DNA of 64,000 nucleotides from Sphingomonas pseudosanguinis (lineage in GTDB: Bacteria; Pseudomonadota; Alphaproteobacteria; Sphingomonadales; Sphingomonadaceae): assembly GCF_014196255.1 (NCBI RefSeq), contig NZ_JACIDH010000006.1, forward strand, positions 1 through 64,000, read 5' to 3'. The notes under the pieces are model-generated. The model was not told the DNA's origin. It was given only the letters and a program-made list of their open reading frames with translations, and searched no databases. Both the position numbers and the translations under genes were made by a program. This document shows positions 36,099 through 46,099 of this stretch, in pieces; position 1 is the first letter of the stretch, and every line of letters starts with the position of its first letter.

Positions 36099-37229
36099 AT
36101 GCCAGCCGATCATATCCTGACCTATGCCCAGACCATGTCGGGCGGCGTGGAGGCGGCGCTCGGCCGGATGCTGGGCGGCTGGATCGAACGGGGGCGGCGG
36201 GTGACGCTGTTGCTGGGCCAGGACGGCGGCAGCTTTCGCGATGCGGTGCCGCGCGGGGTGGAGACGGTGACGCTGGGCCGCGATCATTATGCCGGGGTCG
36301 GCGCCGCGCTGCCGCTGCTGATCGACGCGGTCCGGCCCGACATCCTGTTCTGCCCCGGCAATCATTATACCAGCATGGCGGCCTATGCCCGGCTGCGGCT
36401 GGCGGAGCGCTGTCCGCCGATCGTCGCCAAGATGTCCAATGCCGTCGATCGCGGCGACCATTCCGCCTGGCTGGCCTGGGGCCAGCGGCAATGGCTGGCG
36501 CTGCATGGGCTGTTCCTCGACATGCTGGTCGCGATGACGCCGGCCACCGCGCGCGCGGCGCAGGCGGCGACGGGCATGTCGGTGGCGGTGATCCCCAATC
36601 CCCCGGCCGCGCTGCTCGGCGGCACGCTGGCCCAGGCTCTGGCGGGCGAGCGGCGTATCCTGGGCGTCGGACGGCTGGAGCCGCAGAAGCGCTGGGACCG
36701 GCTGATCGCCGCGATGGCGCATCTGCCCGAGAATGTCGGGCTGACCCTGCTCGGCGAAGGAAGCCTGCGCCCGGCTTTGACCGCGCAGATCGATACGCTG
36801 GGGCTAAGCCACCGGGTGGCGATGCCGGGTCACAGCGCGCACGCCCCGGCGGCGATGGCCGCCGCACATGTCCTGGCGCTCCCCTCAGACTATGAGGGCG
36901 TGCCGGGCGTCCTGCGCGAGGCGCTGGCGGTCGGGACGCCGGTGGTCGCCACCGATTCAAGCCCGGCGGTGGCGGAGATCGTCACCCATCCGGGTCTGGG
37001 CAGCGTCGTCGCGCGCGAGGATGGCGCGGCGCTGGTCGCCGCCTTGCGCCACTGGCTCGATCCCGCGACGCCGCGCCCCGCGCCGGTATCGCAGCCGGGG
37101 GCCGACTCGGCCGAACGCTATCTGGCGCTGTTCGATTCGGTCGTCGCCACGCGGCGACGCGAGACGGCACGGTCAGCCGCGCTCGGCCAGTCCCTCTTCC
37201 GCCGCCTGACGCTCCGACCGGCGCTGTAG
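36099..37229 (+). CDS. family 4 glycosyltransferase, second copy in the cluster
   Basis: A 376-residue GT-B glycosyltransferase. The N-terminus [20 protein letters not shown] shows the acceptor-side glycine loop, and the C-terminal domain has GVGRLEPQKRWDRLI and DYEGVPGVLREALAVGTPVV (EX7E-type). It is divergent from the membrane protein/DUF2141/GT4 operon across a 230-base gap and probably serves the same glycan. Its last 57 bases overlap the convergent AI-2E-family gene. Confidence 0.9.
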   Translation: MPADHILTYAQTMSGGVEAALGRMLGGWIERGRRVTLLLGQDGGSFRDAVPRGVETVTLGRDHYAGVGAALPLLIDAVRPDILFCPGNHYTSMAAYARLRLAERCPPIVAKMSNAVDRGDHSAWLAWGQRQWLALHGLFLDMLVAMTPATARAAQAATGMSVAVIPNPPAALLGGTLAQALAGERRILGVGRLEPQKRWDRLIAAMAHLPENVGLTLLGEGSLRPALTAQIDTLGLSHRVAMPGHSAHAPAAMAAAHVLALPSDYEGVPGVLREALAVGTPVVATDSSPAVAEIVTHPGLGSVVAREDGAALVAALRHWLDPATPRPAPVSQPGADSAERYLALFDSVVATRRRETARSAALGQSLFRRLTLRPAL

Positions 37230-38243
37230 CGCGGACTTGATCATCGCGGTCATCGGGTCGGCCAGCGCCAGCCCCATGATGCCGAACAGCGCGCTCGCCA
37301 GGATCTGGGTCGACAAAGTGAGCGCGGGCGGCAGGTCGACGGTGCGCTTGGCGACCATCGGCACCACGACATATCCATCGAAGGTCTGCACGACCAGATA
37401 GGTGCCGATCGCCCAGAAGCCCGCATCGGTGCCCGCCGAAAAGCCGACCGCGACCATCAATATGCCGGTGACGATCGCGCCGATATTGGGGATGAAGGCC
37501 AGGATGCCGGCGATGATGCCCAGCAGCAGCGCCATCGGCACACCGCCGATCATCAGCGCGATCCCGGTCAGCACGCCTTCGAACGCCATGCCCAGCAGAC
37601 GCCCCGCCAGCAGCTTGCGCAGCGTGGTCATCACCCGTTCCTGGGTAATCGCGAACTCCGCACGGCCGGAGCGCGGCACCATCCATTGCAGCCCGCGCGC
37701 ATAGCCATCGGGATTCATCGCCAGGAACAGCCCGATGATCAGGATCATGAACAGCGAGGTGACCGCCCCCACTGCCGTACCGACCCACGAGGTCAGCCGC
37801 CCGATCGACCCCAGCGACTGGCGCAGCAGCCCGTTGAGGTCGGACGGCCCCGGCATCAGCCCCTGCGACGCCAGCCAGCCGGTCGCGCGTCCCGCCTGGC
37901 CCTCCAGCGTCGAGCGCAGCTGCGTCACCTGCTGCGTGACCTCGACTCCGGTCAGATAGAAGGTGCCGAGCAGGAAGACCGTCACCGCGAGCACGACGAT
38001 CAGCAATCGCCAGCCGCGCCCGATCGGCAGGACCCGGCCGAGCAGCCGCACGCCACCGTCGAGGAGCGTGGCGAAGACCAGCCCGCCGAAGATGACGAGG
38101 AGCGGCTGGACCAGCAGCACCGCGATCGCCATCGCGCCGGCCAGCCCCAGCCAGATCGCCGCGCGGGTCAGTTCACGCCGGGCGAAACCATCCTTCATTT
38201 CCAGGGGAGCGGGACGGTCCGTCAGCGGCGCGGGGTCGGTCAT
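37173..38243 (-). CDS. AI-2E family (PerM-type) membrane transporter
   Basis: A 356-residue integral membrane protein of the AI-2E/PerM family: about seven or eight spans with family stretches LGIIAGILAFIPNIGAIVTG and TFDGYVVVPMVAKRTVDLPP near residues 245-315. Members export varied solutes; a quorum-signal role should not be assumed. The ATG at 38243 starts five bases after the lepB stop, making it the last gene of pyrE-pdxJ-acpS-lepB. It overlaps the convergent GT4 gene by 57 bases. Confidence 0.88.
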   Translation of the reverse strand: MTDPAPLTDRPAPLEMKDGFARRELTRAAIWLGLAGAMAIAVLLVQPLLVIFGGLVFATLLDGGVRLLGRVLPIGRGWRLLIVVLAVTVFLLGTFYLTGVEVTQQVTQLRSTLEGQAGRATGWLASQGLMPGPSDLNGLLRQSLGSIGRLTSWVGTAVGAVTSLFMILIIGLFLAMNPDGYARGLQWMVPRSGRAEFAITQERVMTTLRKLLAGRLLGMAFEGVLTGIALMIGGVPMALLLGIIAGILAFIPNIGAIVTGILMVAVGFSAGTDAGFWAIGTYLVVQTFDGYVVVPMVAKRTVDLPPALTLSTQILASALFGIMGLALADPMTAMIKSALQRRSERQAAEEGLAERG

Positions 38244-38248
38244 CGCGA

Positions 38249-39217
38249 TCAGTTCACCGTGGTCGGATGCAGCGAGGTTCCCGCCCGGCCCGATCGCAGC
38301 GACCCCCACCAGGTCAGCGGGTTGAGCGTCGCGTCGCCATCCAGGCTGAAGGTCACGAACTCGGCACGGCCGCCGATATTCTCATAGGGCACCGGCCCGC
38401 CCAGCCCCAGCTCGGCCAGCGAGAAGCGGCTGTCGGCCGAGCGGTCGCGATTGTCGCCCATCAGGAAGACATGGTTGGCCGGAATGGTTATCGGCCCGTA
38501 ATTGTCGCCCGGGCTCCAGCCCAGCTCGACTGTGTCGTAGCGGCGATTGTTGGGCAGCGTCTCGGTCACGATCGGCAGGTGGCAGACCCATTGCCCGCTG
38601 GCGTTGCGGACGCGCGCCTCCTCGCCATAATCCGACGCCTTGCACGGGCTGTTGGTGTCGACGGGTATGTCAACATAATGCACCGGGCCGCGCTGGACCG
38701 GCTTGCCGTTGAGGATCACGGTGCCGTCGCGCACCTCCAGCCGGTCGCCGGGCAGGCCGATCACCCGCTTGATATAGTCGTTATGCGTGCCCGGCGGGGT
38801 CACGATCACGACATCGCCGCGCGTCGGCAGCGATCCGAACAGACGGCCATGGACGAACGGCATCTGCCAGCTCCAGCTGTCCTCGGGCTGGCGTAGCACG
38901 ACCGATTTGAAGATCGCGACCGGGTTGGGGATGGTCGGCGAGACGAACGACCAGCCATAGGCGAATTTCGACACGACCAGCCGGTCGCCGACGCGCAGGC
39001 CCGGCAGCATCGACTCGGACGGGATGTAGAAGGGCTTGGCGATAAAGCTGTGGAAGCCCAGCACGATCAGCAGCAGCCAGAACAGCCCCTTGACCTCGGC
39101 CCACCAGTCGGTGCCCTTCTTCTGGCTCGCGGGCGGCGGCGCGGCGTTCACCGGCTGATCGCCCCCCGGCTGGTTCACCGGCGAGCCTGGGTTCGTGTCC
39201 AACACCGCGTCCTTCAT
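38249..39217 (-). CDS. lepB: signal peptidase I
   Basis: A 322-residue membrane serine protease that removes signal peptides on the outer face of the inner membrane. After a polar Pro/Asn-rich N-terminus there is one span (about 42-60), then the catalytic Ser69 in [10 protein letters not shown], catalytic Lys150 in [17 protein letters not shown] and the C-terminal box [14 protein letters not shown]. The ATG overlaps the acpS stop (ATGA). Length is in range, with insertions around the substrate-binding region. Confidence 0.96.
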   Translation of the reverse strand: MKDAVLDTNPGSPVNQPGGDQPVNAAPPPASQKKGTDWWAEVKGLFWLLLIVLGFHSFIAKPFYIPSESMLPGLRVGDRLVVSKFAYGWSFVSPTIPNPVAIFKSVVLRQPEDSWSWQMPFVHGRLFGSLPTRGDVVIVTPPGTHNDYIKRVIGLPGDRLEVRDGTVILNGKPVQRGPVHYVDIPVDTNSPCKASDYGEEARVRNASGQWVCHLPIVTETLPNNRRYDTVELGWSPGDNYGPITIPANHVFLMGDNRDRSADSRFSLAELGLGGPVPYENIGGRAEFVTFSLDGDATLNPLTWWGSLRSGRAGTSLHPTTVN

Positions 39218-39624
39218 GCGGAAACTTCCGGTCGTGCCTCGATCACGACAAAGGCCTGCGCCCAGGGGTGATCGTCGGTCATGGTCAAGTGGATATGGGC
39301 GACGTGGCCCTCCGGCATCATCGCGTCAAGCCGTTCGCGCGCGCCGCCGGTCAAAGACAGGGTCGGTGCGCCACCGGGGAGGTTCACCACGCCGATGTCG
39401 CGCATGAACACGCCTTGCGAAAAGCCGGTCCCGACCGCCTTGGAAAAGGCCTCCTTGGCGGCGAAGCGCTTGGCGTAGGTGCCCGCGCGGGTGAAGGGAC
39501 GCCTGGCGGCCTTGGCCTGTTCGATGTCGGTGAAACAGCGCGCCTCGAACCGGCCGCCATGCCGGTCCAGCGCGGCCTGGATACGCTCGATATTGCAGAG
39601 ATCGGAGCCGAGACCGATGATCAT
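39214..39624 (-). CDS. acpS: holo-[acyl-carrier-protein] synthase
   Basis: A 136-residue trimeric phosphopantetheinyl transferase that activates acyl carrier protein from CoA. The two signature motifs are present: [14 protein letters not shown] near the N-terminus (metal-binding Asp8) and [13 protein letters not shown] (about residues 53-65). It lies between pdxJ and lepB, a usual alphaproteobacterial arrangement, with a 133-base repeat-filled gap to pdxJ. Confidence 0.95.
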   Translation of the reverse strand: MIIGLGSDLCNIERIQAALDRHGGRFEARCFTDIEQAKAARRPFTRAGTYAKRFAAKEAFSKAVGTGFSQGVFMRDIGVVNLPGGAPTLSLTGGARERLDAMMPEGHVAHIHLTMTDDHPWAQAFVVIEARPEVSA

Positions 39625-39628
39625 AAAA

Positions 39629-39756
39629 TCCTCCCCGGCACGGGGAGGGGGACCGTCGCGCAGCGATGGTGGAGGGGGTTCTCCACCACGCGAATCCTAT
39701 GGGGCGCGCCCCCTCCACCAGCCTGCGGCTGGTCCCCCTCCCCGTGCCGGGGAGGA
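39629..39756. repeat. dispersed CCCCTCC palindromic repeat inside an operon
   Basis: A full copy of the main repeat: TCCTCCCCGGCACGGGGAGG hairpin at the left and its mirror, CCTCCCCGTGCCGGGGAGGA, at the right, enclosing a GGTGGAGGGGG...CCCCCTCCACC inverted pair. It lies between pdxJ and acpS, so it interrupts an otherwise tightly coupled transcript. Confidence 0.82.
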
Positions 39757-39757
39757 T

Positions 39758-40486
39758 TCACCGCGCGAGGTCCATCGCGGCGCGCATCTTGCGCACCGTT
39801 TCGGGCAGGCCGACGAACACCGCGTCCGCGATCAGGAAGTGCCCGATGTTCAGCTCGCGCACCTGCGGAATCGCGACGATGGGCGCGACATTGTCATAGG
39901 TCAGGCCGTGGCCCGCATGCACCTCGATCCCGTTCTTCGCCGCCAGCGCCGCTGCGTCCGACAAGCGGCGCAGCTCCACGCTACGCGCCTCGCCGTCCAG
40001 CTCGGCATAACGGCCGGTGTGCAGCTCGACGACCGGCACGCCCAGGTGCAGCGCCGCTTCGATCTGGCGCGGATCGGGTTCGATGAACAGCGAGACGCGG
40101 ATGCCCGCCTCGCCCAGCTTGGCCACCATGGGGCTGAGCCATTCGCGCTGCCCGGCGGCGTCGAGGCCGCCCTCGGTCGTCCGCTCCTCGCGCTTTTCGG
40201 GCACGATGCAGGCGGCGTGCGGACGATGCTTCAGCGCGATGGCAAGCATCTCCTCCGTCGCCGCCATCTCGAGGTTGAGCGGCACCGTCAGTTCCGCCGA
40301 CAGGCGCGCGATGTCGTCGTCGGTGATGTGCCGCCGATCCTCGCGCAGATGCGCGGTGATGCCGTCCGCGCCCGCGTCCGCCGCGATCAGCGCCGCCTTG
40401 ACCGGGTCGGGATAGCCCGCGCCGCGCGCGTTCCGCACCGTCGCGACATGGTCGATATTGACGCCCAGGCGCAAATGCTCGGTCAT
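39758..40486 (-). CDS. pdxJ: pyridoxine 5'-phosphate synthase
   Basis: A 242-residue TIM-barrel enzyme that condenses 1-deoxyxylulose 5-phosphate with 3-amino-2-oxopropyl phosphate in vitamin B6 synthesis. Motifs seen are [17 protein letters not shown] at the N-terminus, [14 protein letters not shown], and [12 protein letters not shown] near residue 185. Length is normal. It overlaps pyrE by four bases (ATGA). Confidence 0.96.
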   Translation of the reverse strand: MTEHLRLGVNIDHVATVRNARGAGYPDPVKAALIAADAGADGITAHLREDRRHITDDDIARLSAELTVPLNLEMAATEEMLAIALKHRPHAACIVPEKREERTTEGGLDAAGQREWLSPMVAKLGEAGIRVSLFIEPDPRQIEAALHLGVPVVELHTGRYAELDGEARSVELRRLSDAAALAAKNGIEVHAGHGLTYDNVAPIVAIPQVRELNIGHFLIADAVFVGLPETVRKMRAAMDLAR

Positions 40487-41067
40487 GCCGCCGCGCGGCT
40501 CCCCGGCTTGATCGCAGGGATCGCGGCCAGTTCAGGCGGCAGATCGTCGGGGCTGTAGCTCGGCACGTCAAGGCGGATCAGCGGGAAGAAGGGCACGCCC
40601 AGATCAGCCGTCCCGTTCGAACGATCGACCAGCGAGGCCGCCGCGATCGTCTCGCCCCCTTCGCGTGCGATGGCGGCGATCGCCTCGCGGCTGGACAGGC
40701 CGGTGGTGACCACGTCTTCCATCATCAGCACCTTCTGCCCCGGCTCCAGGCGGAAGCCGCGGCGCAGGTGGAAGGTTCCCTCGGGCCGCTCCAGGAACAT
40801 GCCGGGCACGCCCAGCGCGCGCGCCATTTCATGGCCGACGATGACGCCGCCCATGGCGGGGGCGACGACCGCGCTGATCTGCGCCTTGATGTCCGCCGGG
40901 ATCTTGGCGGCCACCGCCTCGCACAGCCGGGCCGCGCGCGCCGGCTCCATCAGGACGCGTGCGCATTGCAGATAGCGCGGGCTGCGCAGGCCGGACGACA
41001 GGATGAAATGCCCTTCGAGCAGCGCCTCGGCGGCACGGAACTCGGCGAGGACGTCTTCATCGGTCAT
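40483..41067 (-). CDS. pyrE: orotate phosphoribosyltransferase
   Basis: A 194-residue type I phosphoribosyltransferase making OMP in pyrimidine synthesis. The PRPP-binding motif [18 protein letters not shown] (about residues 112-129) is clear, with [15 protein letters not shown] near the N-terminus. The ATG at 41067 ([10 protein letters not shown]) is chosen over the upstream 41148 frame, which adds a cysteine- and arginine-rich tail. First gene of pyrE-pdxJ-acpS-lepB. Confidence 0.95.
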   Translation of the reverse strand: MTDEDVLAEFRAAEALLEGHFILSSGLRSPRYLQCARVLMEPARAARLCEAVAAKIPADIKAQISAVVAPAMGGVIVGHEMARALGVPGMFLERPEGTFHLRRGFRLEPGQKVLMMEDVVTTGLSSREAIAAIAREGGETIAAASLVDRSNGTADLGVPFFPLIRLDVPSYSPDDLPPELAAIPAIKPGSRAAA

Positions 41068-41151
41068 GGGGCAACTCCGGCATCGGTCAGATGACCCGGC
41101 CTCATAGGATCGCGCCCCTGTTCGCGCAATCTGGCATGTGACGCTCAAGGG

Positions 41152-41179
41152 TTGAGGGGGCGCGGTCCCGTGCTATAGT
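41152..41179 (+). promoter_or_regulatory. candidate sigma-70-type promoter of coxB
   Basis: TTGAGG (41152-41157) and TATAGT (41174-41179) are separated by 16 bases and lie about 70 bases before coxB. It is the best-looking promoter in the gap between pyrE and coxB. Confidence 0.5.
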
Positions 41180-41247
41180 CCACCTAACAAAAACGACATG
41201 ACGCCCCGCATGAGGACCGTCGGACGACCGACGGACAGGCGAGGGAG

Positions 41248-42492
41248 ATGGGAGACGAGAGCGGGATGAGCGAGGTCAAGCGCATGTCCGGACCCCGGAG
41301 GATGAGGATGCCCAAACGCATGAAGGCGATCGCGGTCGCCGCCGGGCTGGGATGCGCCGCGCTGTCGGGTGCCGCCTTCGCGACTCCGGCCGCGCCCCCT
41401 GCCCCGACCGCCACGCCCGCGCCGCAGGCCGCCGCCGAAGGGGCCGGCGTCTCCAACACCGCACCGACCAGCGCCGCCGCACCGGCGACCGCCGCGCCCA
41501 CCAGCCCGCTGCTGGCGCAGGACGGCGCGCCCGCGATCACGATCGATCCCAATGTCGGCCTGCCGATCGACGGGCGCATCGGGCTTCAGCCGCAGGTGAC
41601 GAAGAACGGCGAGTTCGCGCACTGGATGCACAATGGCGTCCTGTTGCCGGTCATCACCGCGATCTGCGTGCTCGTCCTGCTGCTGCTCGCCTGGGTCGTG
41701 TTCCGCTATCGCCGCGCCGCCAACCCGGTCGCGTCGAAGACCAGCCATAACACGCTGGTCGAGGTGCTGTGGACGCTCGGCCCGGTCGTCGTCCTGGTCC
41801 TGATCGCCATCCCGTCGATCGGCCTGCTCCAGGCGCAGTTCAAGCCCGCGCCCGCCGGTGCCGTCACGCTGAAGGCGATCGGCAACCAATGGTACTGGAC
41901 CTATCAATATCCGGATCACGGCGGGATCGAGATCACCGCCAACATGCTGAAGGAAAAGGATCAGGTGGCCCCCGGTGAACGTGCGCGCACCGATGCCGAC
42001 GGTCCGCGCCTGCTGGCGGTCGACAATCGCATCGTCCTGCCCGTCGGCGTGCCGATCCGCCTGATCACCACGTCGAACGACGTCATCCACAGCTGGGCGA
42101 TCCCGGCCTTCTGGATGAAGCTGGACGCGGTGCCCGGCCGGTTGAACGAGACGAGCTTCACCATCGAGAAGCCGGGCCTGTATTTCGGGCAATGCTCCGA
42201 ACTGTGCGGCGCACGCCACGCCTTCATGCCCATCGCGGTGCAGGCGGTGCCCCCGGCACAATTCGCCGCCTGGGTCGCGGCCAAGGGCGGCCAGATGCCG
42301 GGCACGAAGGCGCCCTCCTCCTCGGTGATCCCGCAACCGGGTGCCGAAGGTTCGGCCGTCGAGGCCGCGCAGGCCAATGCCGCCGAGGCGGTGACGGGGC
42401 CGGCCGACAATATGGCCACCCCCGCCCAGTCCCCCACTTCCGCGCAGGGCGCCACCGGCAATCCGGCCGGCCCCGGCAACGCTGGACAATAA
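41248..42492 (+). CDS. coxB: cytochrome c oxidase subunit II
   Basis: A 414-residue subunit carrying the CuA centre that accepts electrons from cytochrome c. After an N-terminal signal region and a Pro/Ala/Thr-rich stretch come two spans (about 130-155 and 172-192), then the cupredoxin domain with NQWYWTYQYP and the CuA ligands in CSELCGARHAFM. A low-complexity tail of about 70 residues follows. Several in-frame ATGs (41248, 41266 and others to about 41320) are possible starts; GAGGGAG favours 41248. coxA follows after three bases. Confidence 0.93.
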   Translation: MGDESGMSEVKRMSGPRRMRMPKRMKAIAVAAGLGCAALSGAAFATPAAPPAPTATPAPQAAAEGAGVSNTAPTSAAAPATAAPTSPLLAQDGAPAITIDPNVGLPIDGRIGLQPQVTKNGEFAHWMHNGVLLPVITAICVLVLLLLAWVVFRYRRAANPVASKTSHNTLVEVLWTLGPVVVLVLIAIPSIGLLQAQFKPAPAGAVTLKAIGNQWYWTYQYPDHGGIEITANMLKEKDQVAPGERARTDADGPRLLAVDNRIVLPVGVPIRLITTSNDVIHSWAIPAFWMKLDAVPGRLNETSFTIEKPGLYFGQCSELCGARHAFMPIAVQAVPPAQFAAWVAAKGGQMPGTKAPSSSVIPQPGAEGSAVEAAQANAAEAVTGPADNMATPAQSPTSAQGATGNPAGPGNAGQ

Positions 42493-44169
<1,677 letters not shown>

Positions 44170-44194
44170 TCCTTTCGCGGCAAGGTCGGATAAG

Positions 44195-44226
44195 GGCTTC
44201 GGGGCATCGTCCCCGAAGCCTTTTTT
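44195..44226 (+). terminator. rho-independent terminator after coxA
   Basis: A perfect 10-base stem (GGCTTCGGGG with CCCCGAAGCC) and 6-base loop are followed by TTTTTT, starting 25 bases after the coxA stop. Confidence 0.92.
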
Positions 44227-44374
44227 GTTACGCTATCATAACGATACGACCGCATCGGCCCAAATGATGCTTCGTTGCGACGAGCCGAGGAACCATTTCA
44301 TCCTTCGTTAGCCAAACAGCCCGCATTTTGGCGGCGGCCCGCACAGATTGCGGCCGCAGCGAAACGGACATGCG

Positions 44375-46099
44375 ATGACGGGGTGGGACGATCACATCGC
44401 GGAGCCGCTCTTGACGGCGCCCGGCGATACCGACGGACAGAGGATCGACAAGGCCAGCAAGGGCCTGGCCATGGGCGGCGCGGCCTTGCCGCTGCTGGCG
44501 CTCGCGGCCTGTGGCGGCGGAGGCGGCGGCGGGACGTCGACCGCGACTCCGGCGGGCAGCAGCACCCCCTCGACCCCCGTCGTGGTCGTCACCCCGCCGC
44601 CGACCGCGACCGAGGCCAGCCGCTTCCTGGCACAGGCGACGATGGGCGCGACGCGGGGGCTGATCGATGCGGTCGTCTCGCGCGGCTATGACGGCTGGCT
44701 GACCGACCAGTTCGGCATGGCGCGCGCCACCAGCCACTATGACTGGCTGGTCGCCAACGACTATGTCAAAGAGAGCGACCGCTTCATGGTGAACGGCTAT
44801 GACGCCACGCTGTGGCGGCAGATGATCGTCGAGCCGGATCAGCTGCGCCAGCGCGTCGGCATGGCGTTGTTCGACATCTTCGTCGTCAGCATCGACGGCG
44901 TCACCCGCTCGTGGCGCGCCATCTCGACCGGCTCCTATGTCGACATCCTGCTCGACAACGCGTTCGGCAATTATCGCGAGCTGATGGGCGCGGTGACGAC
45001 CAGCTTCGCGATGGCCAGCTATCTGACCTATTTCGAGAATCGCAAGGCGAACCCGACCACCGGCACCCAGCCCGACGAGAATTACGCGCGCGAGCTGATG
45101 CAGCTGTTCACCATCGGGCTGTACCAGTTGAACATGGACGGTTCGCTGAAGATGAACGGCGGCCAGCCGATCGAGACCTATGGCCAGGCCGATGTCTCAG
45201 GGTTGGCGCGGGTCTTTACCGGCCTGATCCAGCCCAATGCCGAGGATCTGCCGCCGCGCTATCGCCAGCCGCTGGTCGTCAATGCTGGCATGAACGAGAC
45301 CGGCGCATCGAGCTTTCTGGGCACCACCGTCAGCGGCGGCGGCATGGCGGCGATCAACAGTGCGCTCGACACCATCTTCGCGCATCCCAATGTGCCGCCC
45401 TTCGTCTCGAAGCAGTTGATCCAGCGGCTGGTCACCAGCAACCCCTCCCCCGCCTATATCAACCGCGTCGCGTCCAAATTCGCCGATAATGGCCAGGGCG
45501 TGCGCGGCGACATGAAGGCGGTGATCCGCGCCATCCTGCTCGACAGCGAGGCGCGTACCCTCCCGGCCAGCGGCGCGGTGGGCAAGCTGCGCGAACCGGT
45601 GATCCGCTTCACCAACTGGGCGCGGGCCTTCGGCGCCACCTCGCCCTCCAACGCCTGGGCGATCGGCGACACCAACGCCGCCACCCGGCTCAGCCAGACC
45701 AAGGGCCGCAGCCCGTCGGTCTTCAACTTCTACCGCCCCGGCTACACGCCGACCGGCACCAGCCTGGCGAGCAGCGGCCTGGTCGCGCCCGAGTTCCAGA
45801 TCACCAACGAGCAGACGGTGATCGGCTATGTGAACTTCATGTACGGCGTGATCGCCAACGGCATCGGCGATGTGAAGGCGGACTATACCAACATCCTGAC
45901 GCTCGCCGCCGACTCCAAGGCGCTGGTGGACGAGATCAACCTGGTGCTCGCCGCCGGACAATTGTCGAGCGCGACGCAAGCGGCGATCCGCAATGCGGTC
46001 GACAGCGTGTCGGCGACCGCGACCGGCGGCCCGATCAACCGGGTCGGCATCGCCATCCTGCTGACCATGGCCTCCCCCGATTATCTGAACCTGCGGTGA
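44375..46099 (+). CDS. DUF1800 family protein
   Basis: A 574-residue protein of the DUF1800 family, whose members are exported and of unknown function. A hydrophobic segment, GGAALPLLALAAC, ends in a lipobox-like Cys46 followed by seven glycines and a Ser/Thr/Pro linker, so it is probably a lipoprotein, though the polar n-region of about 30 residues is long. An ATG at 44471 would remove it. Family stretches include RFLAQATMGATRGLIDAVV and PDENYARELMQLFTIGLYQL. Its stop shares a base with the next start (TGATG). Confidence 0.88.
   Translation: MTGWDDHIAEPLLTAPGDTDGQRIDKASKGLAMGGAALPLLALAACGGGGGGGTSTATPAGSSTPSTPVVVVTPPPTATEASRFLAQATMGATRGLIDAVVSRGYDGWLTDQFGMARATSHYDWLVANDYVKESDRFMVNGYDATLWRQMIVEPDQLRQRVGMALFDIFVVSIDGVTRSWRAISTGSYVDILLDNAFGNYRELMGAVTTSFAMASYLTYFENRKANPTTGTQPDENYARELMQLFTIGLYQLNMDGSLKMNGGQPIETYGQADVSGLARVFTGLIQPNAEDLPPRYRQPLVVNAGMNETGASSFLGTTVSGGGMAAINSALDTIFAHPNVPPFVSKQLIQRLVTSNPSPAYINRVASKFADNGQGVRGDMKAVIRAILLDSEARTLPASGAVGKLREPVIRFTNWARAFGATSPSNAWAIGDTNAATRLSQTKGRSPSVFNFYRPGYTPTGTSLASSGLVAPEFQITNEQTVIGYVNFMYGVIANGIGDVKADYTNILTLAADSKALVDEINLVLAAGQLSSATQAAIRNAVDSVSATATGGPINRVGIAILLTMASPDYLNLR

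Noticed and set aside
37173..38243. Quorum-sensing (autoinducer-2) exporter
   Set aside because: The AI-2E family name is historical. No luxS or signalling gene is nearby, and members transport varied solutes.
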